64,000 nucleotides of DNA. Origin: Arachnopeziza araneosa (Eukaryota; Ascomycota; Leotiomycetes; Helotiales; Arachnopezizaceae). Shown here piece after piece: positions 1-11,252 of the stretch. The first letter of the stretch is position 1, and each line of letters starts with the position of its first letter. Location: assembly GCA_003988855.1 (NCBI GenBank), contig QYAI01000115.1, positions 106,456 to 170,455 on the forward strand. The letters run 5' to 3'. The position numbers and the translations under genes are program-made. Below the pieces are notes generated by a model. It was not told the origin of the DNA, did not search any database, and saw nothing but the letters and a program-made list of their open reading frames with translations.

Positions 1-63
1 AATATATAATAATGCTGGCAGGCTCGGGAACCTTACCGTCGATTGTGATAGAATTTCTCACAT

Positions 64-500
64 CTAACTTCGGAACCCACAGATGCTCAAGGCTTGGAAT
101 TTGGTCTCAAATTTCACCTCTTGACCAATGAACTGGAAACTAAGACGTTTGCAGCGTCCCATGACCTTCGCATAGTCCTCACCACTTAATCTATTGAGCA
201 CCATCGCGGCGGCACAGATATTCCACCCCTTCCGCCTTCGCGAATGGCAAGATCCAACATTTCGGTCAACTTTCGTCCGGTGATGTTGTGGGATTGCTTG
301 AAACGGACCATGTGGAGTCTCCAGACCAGCATGTTTCCCCAGATTTTGGGTGCTGTGTTCCCGTCGAGCCGACGTTGTTGATTTATCCGTAACCGAAAAT
401 CCAGGCGCAAGGGGAGCGGCTGAATTGAATAAAGTGTCATAAACACTCAACCTATCATCGCCTTGAAATTCAAGGTAGCATGCCGAGATTGCCTGGGGAA
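64..500 (-). pseudogene. Unrecognised coding-like fragment, two frames
   Basis: Two overlapping minus-strand frames each read like protein for part of their length. One (about 186-446) has the pattern RINQQRRLDG..APKIWGN, and the other (about 64-250) continues with AAAMVLNRLSGEDYAK. The first pattern loosely recalls the conserved GN segment of fungal HxxxD acyltransferases, but that is a weak resemblance and no HxxxD motif is seen. The split across frames suggests either a frameshifted relic or a spliced exon whose neighbours lie outside the window. I do not assign a function. Confidence 0.25.
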
Positions 501-659
501 GTAGTATTGGCAGACCTGGAGGCTTGCAATCAGTACTGTCTGGTGGACGCCCCGAAAGCCTGAAGATACCAAGAAGACTTTATCCAAAGTAACATCAGAG
601 AGACTTTGCGAGTACAAGATGAGTAAAGGATGACGAGTTCCATACTCCACGTGCATCTT

Positions 660-2534
660 GCATACTGAGCAGCTCGTGTAGAATGTCTGATGATGGCATA
701 ATGCAGGGGAAACGAAGTTTGGGGGGTGGATCTCGGAAGGTTGCGAATATATTGCGTGACCACCCTGAGGAGCGGAAAGAAGAATGGAACGGACAAACTT
801 TCATGCAAAGTGCTGAATTGACAGAAGGGGAGAACTAGTGGGTTATTGTTGCCGTGAAACGTGAACAAGCCAGGATCAGACCAAGCGACCCGAGGATCAG
901 GACTCAATCAATTAATGGTAAATAATCGGATTTGCTCAACCAACGATATGAGACGAACCGTCTGAACTTCTTCTTCGTTCCCCAGCATGACCAAATAATC
1001 CCATCGTTCGTCTGAATCGTTCAAGTAAAGACAAATCTAGAATACGATTCATATGAAAGCTTACAGTGGTAACGACGGGAGCACCCTCTCTCCTCTCCAA
1101 CCATGTTCATAAAAGAATATCTTAACATGATATAGGTACCATCGAAACAACTATTTATAATAACTCTTACTAGAAATTTGCTATTTTAGTAGTCAAGGAA
1201 CAAAGCAATGGATATTACAAAACCTAAATCCCCGATCAGGAACGAAAGAATAAAAAGTTCGTAGTCCTGAAAAGGGTATAAAAGTATATAAGTAGAAGAA
1301 AATTACGAACCCAGCAGATTTCGCCAAAAAGGAACAAAAAGAAGGAAAACCACGCAACACAACTTTATCTAAAATTTTGCAGAGATCACATTCAGATCTA
1401 AGAGCCGCTAGATGCTACCTACATATCATCAACCTATAACGAATCAGGTAGGTAACCAGCCAAGCTTTTCTCCACGTTTTGCGCTCAGCACCAAACCTGC
1501 CCCTGCCCAACACCAACGGCCACAACGATGCAGCAGCACGGAAACGGATGCCGGAAATGGCGCACCAGGTGGCAAACATGCCGGAATGGGGCGCCGTTGT
1601 CAAAATGGAACCGAAATGGTACTTGACGACTGGGTCGCAGCAGAGGCTGAAGACGACGGATGGAGGCGCCCCGAGTAGGGAAATCCTAATGGGGAGTCTT
1701 AGGTGACTACGGCGTTCCTTTTGGTCTCATCGTATATCTAGAAGAGGTAAAGTGACCGATACATACGCAAGCGCTCTTACGTTTATTGTGCTTTGAGTCG
1801 TCGTATGATTTTTCACTTGCTGATTCTGAGAATTGTCAGTTGCTGTTGGGGACTTTTGCTCCCATCTGCCTTGCGCTTAGAAGTTTGAGCTTCAATCATT
1901 TATTCTTATTGTAAAGAACCGCTTCGTTGCGGTGTTATTCGATTTTTTATAGTTTGATGATGATGTCTTGGAGTTAAATAGCGACCTCTCCAGCTCGTTT
2001 AGAATCACCTCCACCTGCCGAATTGCTGGCAAGGAAACTCTCATCACTTGCTTCAAGAACTTCTTTCTATCTCCCTCTTGATTCTTTTAGCCGGGCGCGA
2101 AACCTTCATCTATCACCAAATGCAAGTTGTCCCCGGCTTTCAACGAGTACCTGGCTGTGGATACGATTACTTTATAGATTAGCTATGGTGGTAAATGACA
2201 AATGTGTTGTGAAACAGTGCTTCTCCTGCTGGACGTCAAACGATGCTCTCTCCTCTACTTCCTGAAAAGCGGCGAAGCCTCAACACTGGTCGGAGGCTGC
2301 ACCAGGCGCGGGTGTTCCTTGACCGGAATCTCGACCTCCCAGCCTTCTAGCCCATGCGACCTCGCGCAGCCTTTGCTCAGACTGTCTCAGGCCCGGCTTA
2401 GCTTCGGCTCATGTCTGCTTAAGTCTGCTAATCTGTCTTACTAGGAATCGTCAACTTTAACAAGGGGCCTAAAAAAGCTTCCTTTCTTAGCTAAGGATCT
2501 TAAATCTATTCCTAGTCTACTTTATAGCCAGAAC
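660..2534. other. Gene-free stretch, possible old transposon debris
   Basis: I see no convincing gene here. The short plus-strand frames at 1412-1706 and 2023-2444 have low-complexity, non-protein-like composition. Around 2270-2520 the sequence is C-rich and then turns into CTAGG/TCTTAA-type AT-rich text, which looks like decayed repeat sequence. No terminal repeats could be paired by eye. Confidence 0.4.
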
Positions 2535-3023
2535 TTATTCCTTAACATTTATCCCCGTCTCCTTGTCTTTATGCATACTAACTATGTGTAGAGGCATTTT
2601 CTTGTGTTTTACGTTAGTAGATTCGCCCATGTGATCGTCTAGTAAGTTGTAGGCGACATGGTGGAAAGCTTTGGCAACTACTTTTTCTTGAAGAGACTTG
2701 AGCTCTACTACAAAAACGTCGATGGGCGCATAGCTGAGATGGAACTGAATGACCTTTGTAAATTTGTTGTCAGGCTCAGTAGCTCCTTGTTTGTATTTCG
2801 TCAGATTCATCCATGAGCCGCTAGCTAGGAAAACAGCCCAGATGATGTTTTCCCAAAGGGCATGGACTTCTTTCTCCCCAGATGATGGCCCAATCAACTC
2901 GGCACAGAGATTGATTGCTGGGTTGGAGATATAATCATCCTCCATAGTTTTGATGCTCGCCGATAGCAGGCTAGCTATACGGAGGAACGAAATAATATTT
3001 ATAGGAAGAGAGAAGAGCGGCAA
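2535..3023 (-). CDS. Hypothetical protein, PD-(D/E)XK-like fragment
   Basis: The open frame is 162 aa. A start at 2945 (MEDDYISNPAI...) looks more natural than the upstream one and would give 136 aa. The text MEDDYISNPAINLCAELIGP followed by an FVVELKS strand resembles a common group of uncharacterised fungal proteins with an E-x-K core, as in restriction-nuclease-like folds. The E-x-K is visible, but the other acidic catalytic residues cannot be assigned. The charged C-terminal tail and the absence of other genes nearby suggest a truncated or relic copy. It lies beside the repeat at 3.1-3.3 kb. A different identity is quite possible. Confidence 0.4.
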   Translation of the reverse strand: MPLFSLPINIISFLRIASLLSASIKTMEDDYISNPAINLCAELIGPSSGEKEVHALWENIIWAVFLASGSWMNLTKYKQGATEPDNKFTKVIQFHLSYAPIDVFVVELKSLQEKVVAKAFHHVAYNLLDDHMGESTNVKHKKMPLHIVSMHKDKETGINVKE

Positions 3024-3130
3024 AGAGACAAGGAGCTATCGCCTTCTTATCAATTCTTCCGCTATCTGTAGGTCGGATACGTAGGCTTTCGCAGCAGCCC
3101 GTCAGAGATTTCAGGTTTCGATCACACTGT

Positions 3131-3270
3131 TGGAGCCTGAGGCTCTATTTAGCGTGGAAGGCCTGAAAGGAAGCCCCTGGAGGGCCTGAACAGAAGCCCC
3201 TGAAGGGCCAGAGGCTCTGAGAGCCTCAGAGCCTATATATATAGCGTACCTGTCCACTGTAGAATAGTAG
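3131..3270. repeat. Hairpin-bearing repeat, copy A
   Basis: Two imperfect 23-bp direct repeats of the type GGCCTGAA..AGAAGCCCCTG occupy 3159-3203. A perfect 21-bp palindrome follows at 3213-3233, with 9-bp arms GGCTCTGAG/CTCAGAGCC and a 3-nt loop. Twenty bases further on comes CCACTGTAGAAT at 3254. The same order of palindrome, spacer and CCACTGTAGAAT recurs at 60.8 kb, so this is probably a dispersed repeat or the end of a mobile element. Confidence 0.5.
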
Positions 3271-3291
3271 TTCTTATAGCACACTCGATGT

Positions 3292-3339
3292 ATCACGTGC
3301 CCACTCGCAACACACGACAACGAGAAGACATCACGTGCC
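3292..3339. promoter_or_regulatory. Paired ATCACGTGCC E-box motifs
   Basis: ATCACGTGCC occurs at 3292-3301 and again at 3330-3339. The CACGTG core is the binding site of fungal bHLH factors such as Cbf1-type and SREBP-like proteins. No gene starts immediately beside the pair, so any role is unproven. Confidence 0.25.
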
Positions 3340-3344
3340 AATTA

Positions 3345-5535
3345 TTCAGTCGCTAAATGTGGCTTGCGGAATGTAGCTGGAGACTTCTCCGGAAGGTCTT
3401 AAAGCAAAGCCCTGCCTTTTCTTCTTCGGTAAATGCAAGCAAACACCTTTTAATTGTAGCTCGCAAACATAGATGCAAATTTCGGTCGGGCCTAAAGTTT
3501 GAGCACGTAGATTTGCATCTCTTGACTTAGCACATCTCTTGACTTAGCAGCTCACCGCCGTCTAGATGTATATTTTATCACTGATGTAATGCTACCCGAC
3601 TTGTGCCTAACCATGCCCGAGTAAGCTGGGATTGCAGATTTGATATTGATCAGTTCAAGCCATGGAGGTGATAGCAGCGTCCGCCACCATTATTGGACTT
3701 GTTGGCCGCTGATCACGATAGAAGTATTGAGTAATTCATTGGCGCCAAGATCGGGTCGGAGTTGGGATATATATTAGTGACACTGTTTGCGGCGAAGAAA
3801 AATATTGAAATGTCTGAATCATTTCTGTTGAATGGTTGAATAGGTACCCATGAGCCAACCGTAATTATAGCCCTTGATTGTAGATTAGAATAAATCAACA
3901 AAGGCCGTGTTATTCGAACTCGCTGAAGATCATAACCAAGACCGATCCACTAGGAATGGAGATCGTTTCTGTTCGGAAAGGTAAGCCGAGCTGCTTTACC
4001 GGCGGTTTTAGGTGAGTCAAGGTGAGCAAGGGTGAGCCGAAGGTGAGAGCGATGATGAATAGACCAGAATAGACAGGACCTGTTTCGGTTCCTCGGCTAT
4101 GCCTGCCGCTAGCTAAAATTGGGAAATACATAAGTTAGTAATATAGACAAACTTAGTATTGAAATCGTTAACTTATATCTGGAATAATAAAAGTTGATAT
4201 CCAGGTATTATAAATACAGTCTAAGGTAATACCTTTCGACACCTCAGTATATATACTTGTTTAAAAGGGTGGATCGAACTTTTTTCTGTTAGCTGTTGCT
4301 ATCTACCTATAACGGCACAAGTGATCACGGGCTACAGCAGAGGCATATGGAAGTGCGTATAGTAGACTAAATGTAATCAACTTATAGGCCTGGTACGGAG
4401 GAGAATCTAAAGATACAGAAGTAGGTTCAGGCCTGTGCCTGGAACCCCTATTTGAATGCCTGTAAAATTACCACCCGTATCGGTTCCGAGCCAAACCCAA
4501 GAAAGTATCGGCGGCCTGGCAGGGCTACGTCGCTGGGACCAGGTCCCGCATGTGCCTAGACTGTAAGGCTGGCCGTCACACTATTAGTAGAAATATATTG
4601 ACCAGATTGATCTATATAAGAAGTGGAGAGAGGCGTTCCGGTCAAATGGCCAGTCGGTTAAGTAATAAGGGTTATCTACGTCTGTATAATCTTGTTCCCA
4701 GATTGGGATCGAGGCTGTTGGTGGTAGTAAGTTGCTGAGAGATCTTGAATTTGTAGAAGATGTTTGAGATATTGAGATTGAGTTTAAGATGCGTGCTCGT
4801 TGGTAACACTTGCAAGGATGATATCGACGGAATTTTGTCTAGAACAAAGCATAAGCAACCGTACTGAAAAATATATAGATGCATTTACTTGAAGAAGATG
4901 TGGAAGATCTTGTCAACTTATCTAGAATGTCTGAGATTGTTTAGTTGGCAAAACCTCGTGTGAAGCAGGCTGTTGAAAGGATCAAAAACACTTGAACCAT
5001 CTTCGACATTTAATACCAAAGTACAGTCAACGGTTGATGTAGTCTCAAACTGCTGCAGCTATAAGACCCTAGAAATTTCAACATAGCTAATGTGAACAAT
5101 GAAGGCAGGCAAGGGGAATCATTATTCTTGATCTCTCCCCGAGTTCCATCATACAACCAGGCGGATAATCTTGAGCTGACATTGGCTAACTTTGTTTGTT
5201 CTCGGGATATCTGATTATCGTTCTTCGAAGGTTTAATATTAACCTATCGGCGTAAATATCGAGCATTTAATATCGGAGGCTGAATCTGCACATATAGCGA
5301 GTGGCTAAAGGCCTGCTTTGTTGCGGAGCCATCAATCAGGTAGACGAAACGTTATCGGCTATTTAGTCAAGTAGGAAATTACGCCTTATTGATCGTAGCG
5401 GAGTACATATTAGTATAGAATTGGTAGTAGAGTCTCCTTCTCAACCATTCTTAGTTTATGCAAAAATTGACGCCTTGGCGGCGATGGGACACCCAGCCCA
5501 TTCTCCCTCTCTGAGCCAAGCTTATCGGAAGCATA
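3345..5535. other. AT-rich intergenic stretch without genes
   Basis: No supported gene is seen. A 17-bp direct duplication (ATCTCTTGACTTAGCA) lies near 3517-3550. GGTGAG recurs several times at 4010-4050, within a short minus-strand frame that does not look like protein. The rest is AT-rich and in pieces. Confidence 0.4.
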
Positions 5536-6427
5536 CAAGGCCATGCATTACCACAAAATCTCCAGGTTCTATGACCATCTTCTGCCTTTTTAAACCTCCT
5601 CAACTGCTAACGAAGTCTTAGGGGACTTTGTGGACACTTTGAATAATTGTCAGCATCTCCTGGATGATGAGAAGTATTTTCAGAAATACGAGGACTTCGT
5701 AACGAGTATCAACTGGTACAATCAAATTGATCCTGAGGTTCAAAAATTGAGAGAACGAATTGCTTTTCACAATATAAAGGTGATAAATCTCCAGCATACG
5801 ATGCGCGTAGACTCTTCATTAACCACTTCGATAGTTGTCAATTTGTTTCAAGCTCTTGGACTCGTTAGTTTCCCAATTTGATTCTCAGCCCTCGCAAATT
5901 GTATAGGCAAGATACTGATGCAGTCAGAAAAATACTAAAAGGTCGATTCTTGCTGATTGTTGACTCGACAAGTGCAATATTAAGTGCCGCAGAGCAGTTG
6001 GGACAACAGATTCGAGGCGATGAAGAAGATAGAGACATTTACAACTTCTTACCAAGATTGATAGCTATTCCTCAATAACTGGAAGATGGTTTCAAGACAC
6101 TTGCCACGAAGCTCTACCCCGATCTATCAACCATTTCTTTGCATCTTGATATTAACACTGCTGTCTACCACTTCAACAAGCTCACCAAGACACCCGATCG
6201 ACAGCAGCAAAGTGAAATCAGATACCTGGTTGCCATCATCAGTATCATGAAAGCAGCATGGATTCTTCGAACAGCAAGAACAAGTCTTGACTATCAAGCT
6301 GTTGCGAATTACGCGACACTAGTGCGTTTGAGGAGCAGATGGATCGTTGGGGGCTGACTGTTCAACGGTTCTTTGACAAGTTTGAAAATGTGATCTCTCA
6401 TCTTTCAAACAAAACTATGGAGTCAAG
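5536..6427 (+). pseudogene. Broken gene, fungal STAND/NLR-like N-terminal region
   Basis: Protein-like text runs through this block in pieces. SEAYKAMHYHKISRFYDHLLPF is followed by an in-frame TAA. The same frame continues as GDFVDTLNNCQHLLDDEKYF and VQKLRERIAFHNIKV. A second piece (5878-6078) stops at TAA after LPRLIAIPQ and continues in the same frame as LEDGFKTLATKLYPDL. A last piece in another frame (6320-6430) reads QMDRWGLTVQRFFDKFENVI. The helical L-R-K-R-I-x-F-H-N pattern is known from N-terminal regions of large fungal STAND-type or uncharacterised helical proteins. No NACHT or NB-ARC motif is visible, so the family is inferred. At least two stops and one frameshift make it a relic. 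Confidence 0.45.
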
Positions 6428-6430
6428 GAC

Positions 6431-7221
6431 ATAGTCTTACATTTTTATGAATAGGAACTCCACGAGGCAATGAAGCGCTTCTCGGTCAGCATATGCTCCT
6501 TCCTCCAACAGCATCTCTCCATTCAAGTATCCACCGGGAACATTAAGGATATCTCCATCTCCATATCCACACAATAACTCTTCACGCAGTAATCCCGCTT
6601 GTATTGAATACACATCAATGACGCTATCAGCTACGGTCATCACTCAGAGCCAGAGGAGCAGTATATACTTCTGCATATCTACATTGAATTGTTCTCCTTT
6701 CTAGAAGATCACTACCGAAACCGGCTTAAGGCTTAATCTTATTTTATATATAAGGGCTAATTACTTATCCTTCTTTCTTCTTCTCTATCTTCTTTATTTC
6801 CTTAGTATTAGACCTATAAATGGATTACGATTAGCCTCCACGCACTCCCATATGCCTCTGTGAGCACGTCGTTATTTGTGTCGTTATACCCCCTAGAGCC
6901 CGTTCTAGCTCCCCTAAATCCTTCTCGCTAGGAGTTGACGCTCTCGATAGCCGCGCGACCAGGGATGAGCAGGGTGGCGAGGTGTCACGTGCCAGGTAGC
7001 TTAGCATATATGTAAAGGGAGGTGAGGATTGGCGCGAAACAACAGTTCTTGTAAAGTCCAAATTTTTCTTTTCTATTCCTTTTTATCCAGAAAGGTAACA
7101 AGGGATTTTTCCCACGAAAATGTTGATCTTTGAGCGACGGCCAAAATTAGCCAATCAATTTTGTTTCGAATTTGACATTTTTTTAATAGACGCAATCTTC
7201 AAACAGTGCTACGGACTCTGC
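6431..7221. other. Intergenic, possible solo-LTR remnant
   Basis: No gene is seen. The piece from about 6978 to 7100 begins TGTCACGTGCC, contains an AT-rich promoter-like middle and a T/C-rich tail, and ends AACA. That is LTR-like in shape, but no partner copy or target-site duplication was found. Confidence 0.25.
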
Positions 7222-8500
7222 TCAGAAGATGGCAACAACTCCCAACACACAAGTCACTCCAATGGGTATCCAAACATTGAACTCTAAACTAGAAGCTGCA
7301 CCCTTGACCGAGGTTCCTGCTCCGGAGCTCCCAGAACTTGAGCCAGCTGAAGAACCAGCACCACCCGACGAGGTCGCTCCCGCAGTAACTGTAACTGTCG
7401 GAGCGCCAACTCCAACTTCGGAAGCCGTATTTCCTCCTGCTCCTCCTGTACTCGCGGTAGCAGTAGCACCTCCCTTCCCTGAACTGACCACCACTACCGC
7501 ACTCGTCGATGCAACAACAACTTGTGCATGGTCAGCTATAACAGTGAACACATAGTCCAATTGAGACCAAGAGAACGTCGCGCCACTGGCCGGGCTCGTC
7601 GCTTGACCCGGAACGTTACTCAGCGTCTGAGTTCCAGGCGCTGGGGTATTGGTCGGACCATACAACGATCCTGTTCCTAACGGTGCTACGAAACTGAGGC
7701 TGTGAACACAGTCTACGCCTTGAAGAACAGGGCCACAGGATGACCAAGGGACGCTGATTTGGTTGTCAAAGGCGAGGATTAGGTTTTGACCGATGAGGGT
7801 TGGGTCGGTTGCGGGACAGATGTCGATTAAACTTGTTGATTGTCAGCATGCGCTCTAAGCATCCAAAGTTGAGGAGGGTAGGAAAGGCTTAGGGACTGAG
7901 AAGAGAAGGGAGGGTACGCACGCAGAGACCGCCACGCTCGAAAAACAACAATCGCAGTTCTTCAACTGCGCAAGAGCTGTCGGCGACCCAATGGCCTTCC
8001 CATAACAAGCCAATACCTGTAACTCTGCTGGCGCAACCGTCTCCACGATCTCGCCCAGATTGCAAGAGCAGGCACCGGGTGCATTTACAGGCGCTGGCCA
8101 GTAGGGAAAAGGCGGTACAGCGATGTCGCAGTTTTCGAGGTACTCAGTCACCAAGTTCTGGTATTCGCAGCCGTAGATCTAGTGGGATTGTTAACGAAGA
8201 TTATGAGGGGACGGAAATGGGACATACCCGGTTCCAACACGAGGCTGCAAAACAATTCATCTTCCGGACAAAGTCAAGACAGTAGCATCCTGACTGGCCG
8301 GCTGGATTGTTGGGCTCATCTGCCACGCATTGCGTCGTCGCTGCCACGGCTTCGGCATAACAAGTTAGATAGTTGGTTGGGGAGACGCATACTGAGGAAT
8401 CAATGGTTGTAAAATTGAATGATATGCCCGTTGGTGATGTTTGCGCGAGAGCGGAAGTAACGAGGAGGGAGGTCAAGATCGAGACTTGAAATAGAAGCAT
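7222..8500 (-). CDS. Secreted cysteine-rich GPI-anchored protein
   Basis: Three exons join to 379 aa: 8500-8228, 8178-7922 and 7831-7222. The introns are GTATGT...CTAG and GTGCGT...CAAG. Residues 1-19 form a signal peptide (MLLFQVSILTSLLVTSALA). The next 200 residues hold many cysteines in spaced pairs (GCYC, CSC, CDCC), followed by a Ser/Thr/Gly/Ala-rich stalk. The C-terminus is hydrophobic (WIPIGVTCVLGVVAIF), preceded by small residues, as expected for GPI attachment. The likely place is the plasma membrane or cell wall. It is not a classical CFEM spacing, and no enzyme motif is seen. The stalk could carry O-glycans. The function is unknown. Confidence 0.75.
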
Positions 8501-9719
8501 GATGAGATTGCCCTTCGTGTACCGGGCTCAATTCAATGGAAGAGTGAGTTAGTGGGAGAGAGGAAGGAAGAAAACATCCCACGACGAGGAAAGCCTCGAG
8601 CACCGATAACGGCATGGTGGGCATCGACAACACCTCGTCGACGCCTTACAGCCATGCATGGAGTATTCATCTACGCCGGCCCCGTTTCGATTGGGCGACA
8701 CGGCAAGAGAAAAAATGTGAACGGCGGGGTGATCTGAGGTCGTCCTCGAGTGTGCCAAGACCGAGCCCACTCGAGCCCTTCCATTCTCGCCACATGGCTT
8801 GAGGCTGAAAGCTTGGGGGACTTCGCGGCATGGTACATGGCCAGTGAATCCTTCGTGGCGCTGGCGGGCAAATAAAACAACATTGATAAGCGAGCTGAAT
8901 CTGCACGGGTGAGGTTACTGCGTACACTGACTTGGTTTGTTGAGGGAGCCTTGCGCCAGCAGATAAGAGGTACTCAAGCATTTGCTTGAATTGTAAACTT
9001 GGTTCCAGAATATCAGTCTCCGTATTCAATTCCGTAGGCCGTGAATCACGTGCTTGGTACTCACGTGCTCAAAGCCTTCCTCAGCCGCTTACCACTTATG
9101 CTTCCAAGAACCACTAACATCGTTACTCTTTCAACTTCGGTCTAATTGGTATGAGAAGTACCTCTTGTGCCAGAATCGATAGATTTGGGAAGAAAAAAGT
9201 TTCCGCCGGGAGCCTTGGAAAGTATTTGCGCGAAGGACTAATGCGGTATGCCGAGTATTTGCTTTTGTCTCCGAGGATTCATGATAACGTTACGATAACA
9301 TACAACTGGATTCCTTTTACAAAGGAGCAAGAAGTTAAGGCGAGAAAAGGGATGCCAACTATGAGAGGTATAGGTAGTAACATTTATATTAGCATTAACT
9401 AGTGTGGTATCCTGACAGCTCCTTCTCTCTTCAATTGTGACATGAGACAAAGGACCTGAACATTAGAAATTTCCTTAAGCACCACCACCTCATGAAGTCC
9501 TACCATAGCTGTTTGCGTAGGTATTTACCACCCTCCAACGCCTAGAATGAATGGATCAAAACGCCACCCAGCCTGTAGGTAGTGTATCGTACAGTGCAAC
9601 CGATGCAAAATCCAACAACGTGTCATGAAAAGCCCTTGTTCAAACTCCTGCCTCTTGCTCGCTCTGACGTAGGAAAACCGGACAAACCCCCTTATAACAC
9701 ATATTCTCCCATCTCAGTG
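8501..9719. other. Intergenic region between two minus-strand genes
   Basis: No gene is supported. It holds the upstream region of the GPI protein gene and the 3' side of the glycosyltransferase gene. The overlapping short frames at 8.5-9.0 kb run on both strands and look like chance readings. Confidence 0.4.
9046..9069. promoter_or_regulatory. Direct-repeat TCACGTGCT pair
   Basis: TCACGTGCT at 9046-9054 is repeated at 9061-9069, a 15-bp period. The CACGTG core suits a bHLH factor. The pair lies about 550 bp upstream of the GPI protein gene on the minus strand. A role in its control is inference. Confidence 0.3.
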
Positions 9720-11252
9720 TCAAGGAATCCATGTCAAAAGTACAATGCTATCTCTTTCAGGTTCTGGATCCTCCTCACGTCTCCATCTTTTGTCTCCACG
9801 GCTTTTGAAATAGACTTGTCTTACTTGGCCCTCTCCCTCACGTCTGCTTCCTAACAATTGCCATGCTTCCTTCCTCCCCGTCCCGCTCAAACTTTGTCTT
9901 AATTGTCCATGAGCGTACGAGAAAACCGTTTCCGCAAAATCCGGCTCTTCTTCTCCACTTCCAAATGTGCCTTCAACTTGTCCAGGATCAAAATCGATCC
10001 CATGTGGGTAGTGAGCGACAGAGTATCCGTTTGTAACAATATAATTGTCTTTGAATTGGAAGCGTTGGAGGACGCAGTCTTCACCACACGCATCAGAGAC
10101 AAGGTGAGTTGGTGCTGGGTTAAAGGCGTGCCAGCTTTTATAGTGGTGGAGAGATAGTAGTTGTTGACCAGATTCGTAGAAGCCGCTTAGATCCCCAAAT
10201 TGATCCTGCTGATGTAGCTGCGGGAGATACGTGAGCGTGATTTCAGTGTAGCGGCGCAGACAATTATACAAAAGACGGTCGCCTTGGTCCGCAGATAGGA
10301 CATACGATCCATCTTCACTCTTCGCGAGGCAAGGGAGGTTCGTAAGACGCTCAGCAGTGGAAGCTGTAAGAAAAATGCCGCCCCCGCCATAGGCAAAAGG
10401 TGCGCGATTGTTGAGCATCCAGTCCATGCGTTCGGTGAATGTTCCAATGTAGTAGGGCTTTGAAGTGTCAAACTGAGAGAGTGTGCGCTGCAGTTCGTGC
10501 GGGAAGGGAAAGAAGGTGTCGTCGTCAGCGAGGACAAACCACGTCTTCCGGGAAGCGGTGTGGTGATTGTACATCATCTGCACCAGATCTACATATCGCC
10601 CAGGCATGTCCAATGTCATATTCGAATTCTGGACGCTCGCATTGATTCCTGCTTTCGCAAGTTTCTCGGCTGCAAGAGCAATATTCTCGTCTGTCGTATT
10701 GAAGAGCGCGAGGATGATATGAGCGCCATTGGATGAACCTTTTCCATCTGTCAACCATCTCTTCCATTCTTCAATCGGCCCAAGTCTGGGATCCGCAAAA
10801 CGCTCATACGTGGTCGAAACACCAAATATCAGATTCCCGGCCTCCACCTGCTCTGGCCTTGGCGAGAGATGAACATGGACATCAACCAGACGCGCTGGGG
10901 GTAATTTCTTCAGTCTGTCAATCGTGATATTCGAGAAGGATTGGGGGAATAGGTATTGTGGGACGCGCGTGAGGCTCCTCCTCTCTGCGACGTCAGGCAC
11001 ATATCGAATCGTGCGCGACGCGTACTCGATCTCTGGTCCGATCTTGTGCTCCTTCAGCAGTGATCTAACATATGTGATTGCATCTCCTCCGCCACCAGTA
11101 GGTGAAGTCGAGTGCTCGATCGAGTACCTGGACAAGTTTGGGTGATATAGGTAGACGCCGAGGATCAAGAGGAGTACAACTAGCCACCGAAAGAGAGGGG
11201 TCCTCGGCAGCATAGCTATGCTGGAAGGGTTCGAATACTTGGTCAAAGACAT
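9720..11252 (-). CDS. GT31/Fringe-like glycosyltransferase (DUF604 type)
   Basis: The single-exon frame is 510 aa. A start at the second Met (MLPRTPLFRWL, residue 14) is equally plausible. Residues about 18-38 form one membrane segment behind a short basic cytosolic tail, so this is a type II membrane protein expected in the Golgi. Near residues 240-248 stands FVLADDDTFF, whose DDD matches the metal- and nucleotide-sugar-binding DxD motif. Further on, YGGGGIFLTAS is the glycine-rich segment seen in the fungal Fringe-like group. Together these place it in the fungal DUF604/GT31-like family, which probably adds a sugar to secretory glycans. Acceptor and sugar are unknown. The tail after about residue 440 is charged and probably disordered. 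Confidence 0.82.
   Translation of the reverse strand: MSLTKYSNPSSIAMLPRTPLFRWLVVLLLILGVYLYHPNLSRYSIEHSTSPTGGGGDAITYVRSLLKEHKIGPEIEYASRTIRYVPDVAERRSLTRVPQYLFPQSFSNITIDRLKKLPPARLVDVHVHLSPRPEQVEAGNLIFGVSTTYERFADPRLGPIEEWKRWLTDGKGSSNGAHIILALFNTTDENIALAAEKLAKAGINASVQNSNMTLDMPGRYVDLVQMMYNHHTASRKTWFVLADDDTFFPFPHELQRTLSQFDTSKPYYIGTFTERMDWMLNNRAPFAYGGGGIFLTASTAERLTNLPCLAKSEDGSYVLSADQGDRLLYNCLRRYTEITLTYLPQLHQQDQFGDLSGFYESGQQLLSLHHYKSWHAFNPAPTHLVSDACGEDCVLQRFQFKDNYIVTNGYSVAHYPHGIDFDPGQVEGTFGSGEEEPDFAETVFSYAHGQLRQSLSGTGRKEAWQLLGSRREGEGQVRQVYFKSRGDKRWRREEDPEPERDSIVLLTWIP

Noticed and set aside
7229..7555. 108-codon plus-strand Pro/Val/Ala-rich frame
   Set aside because: It is the antisense of the Ser/Gly stalk of the GPI-anchored protein.
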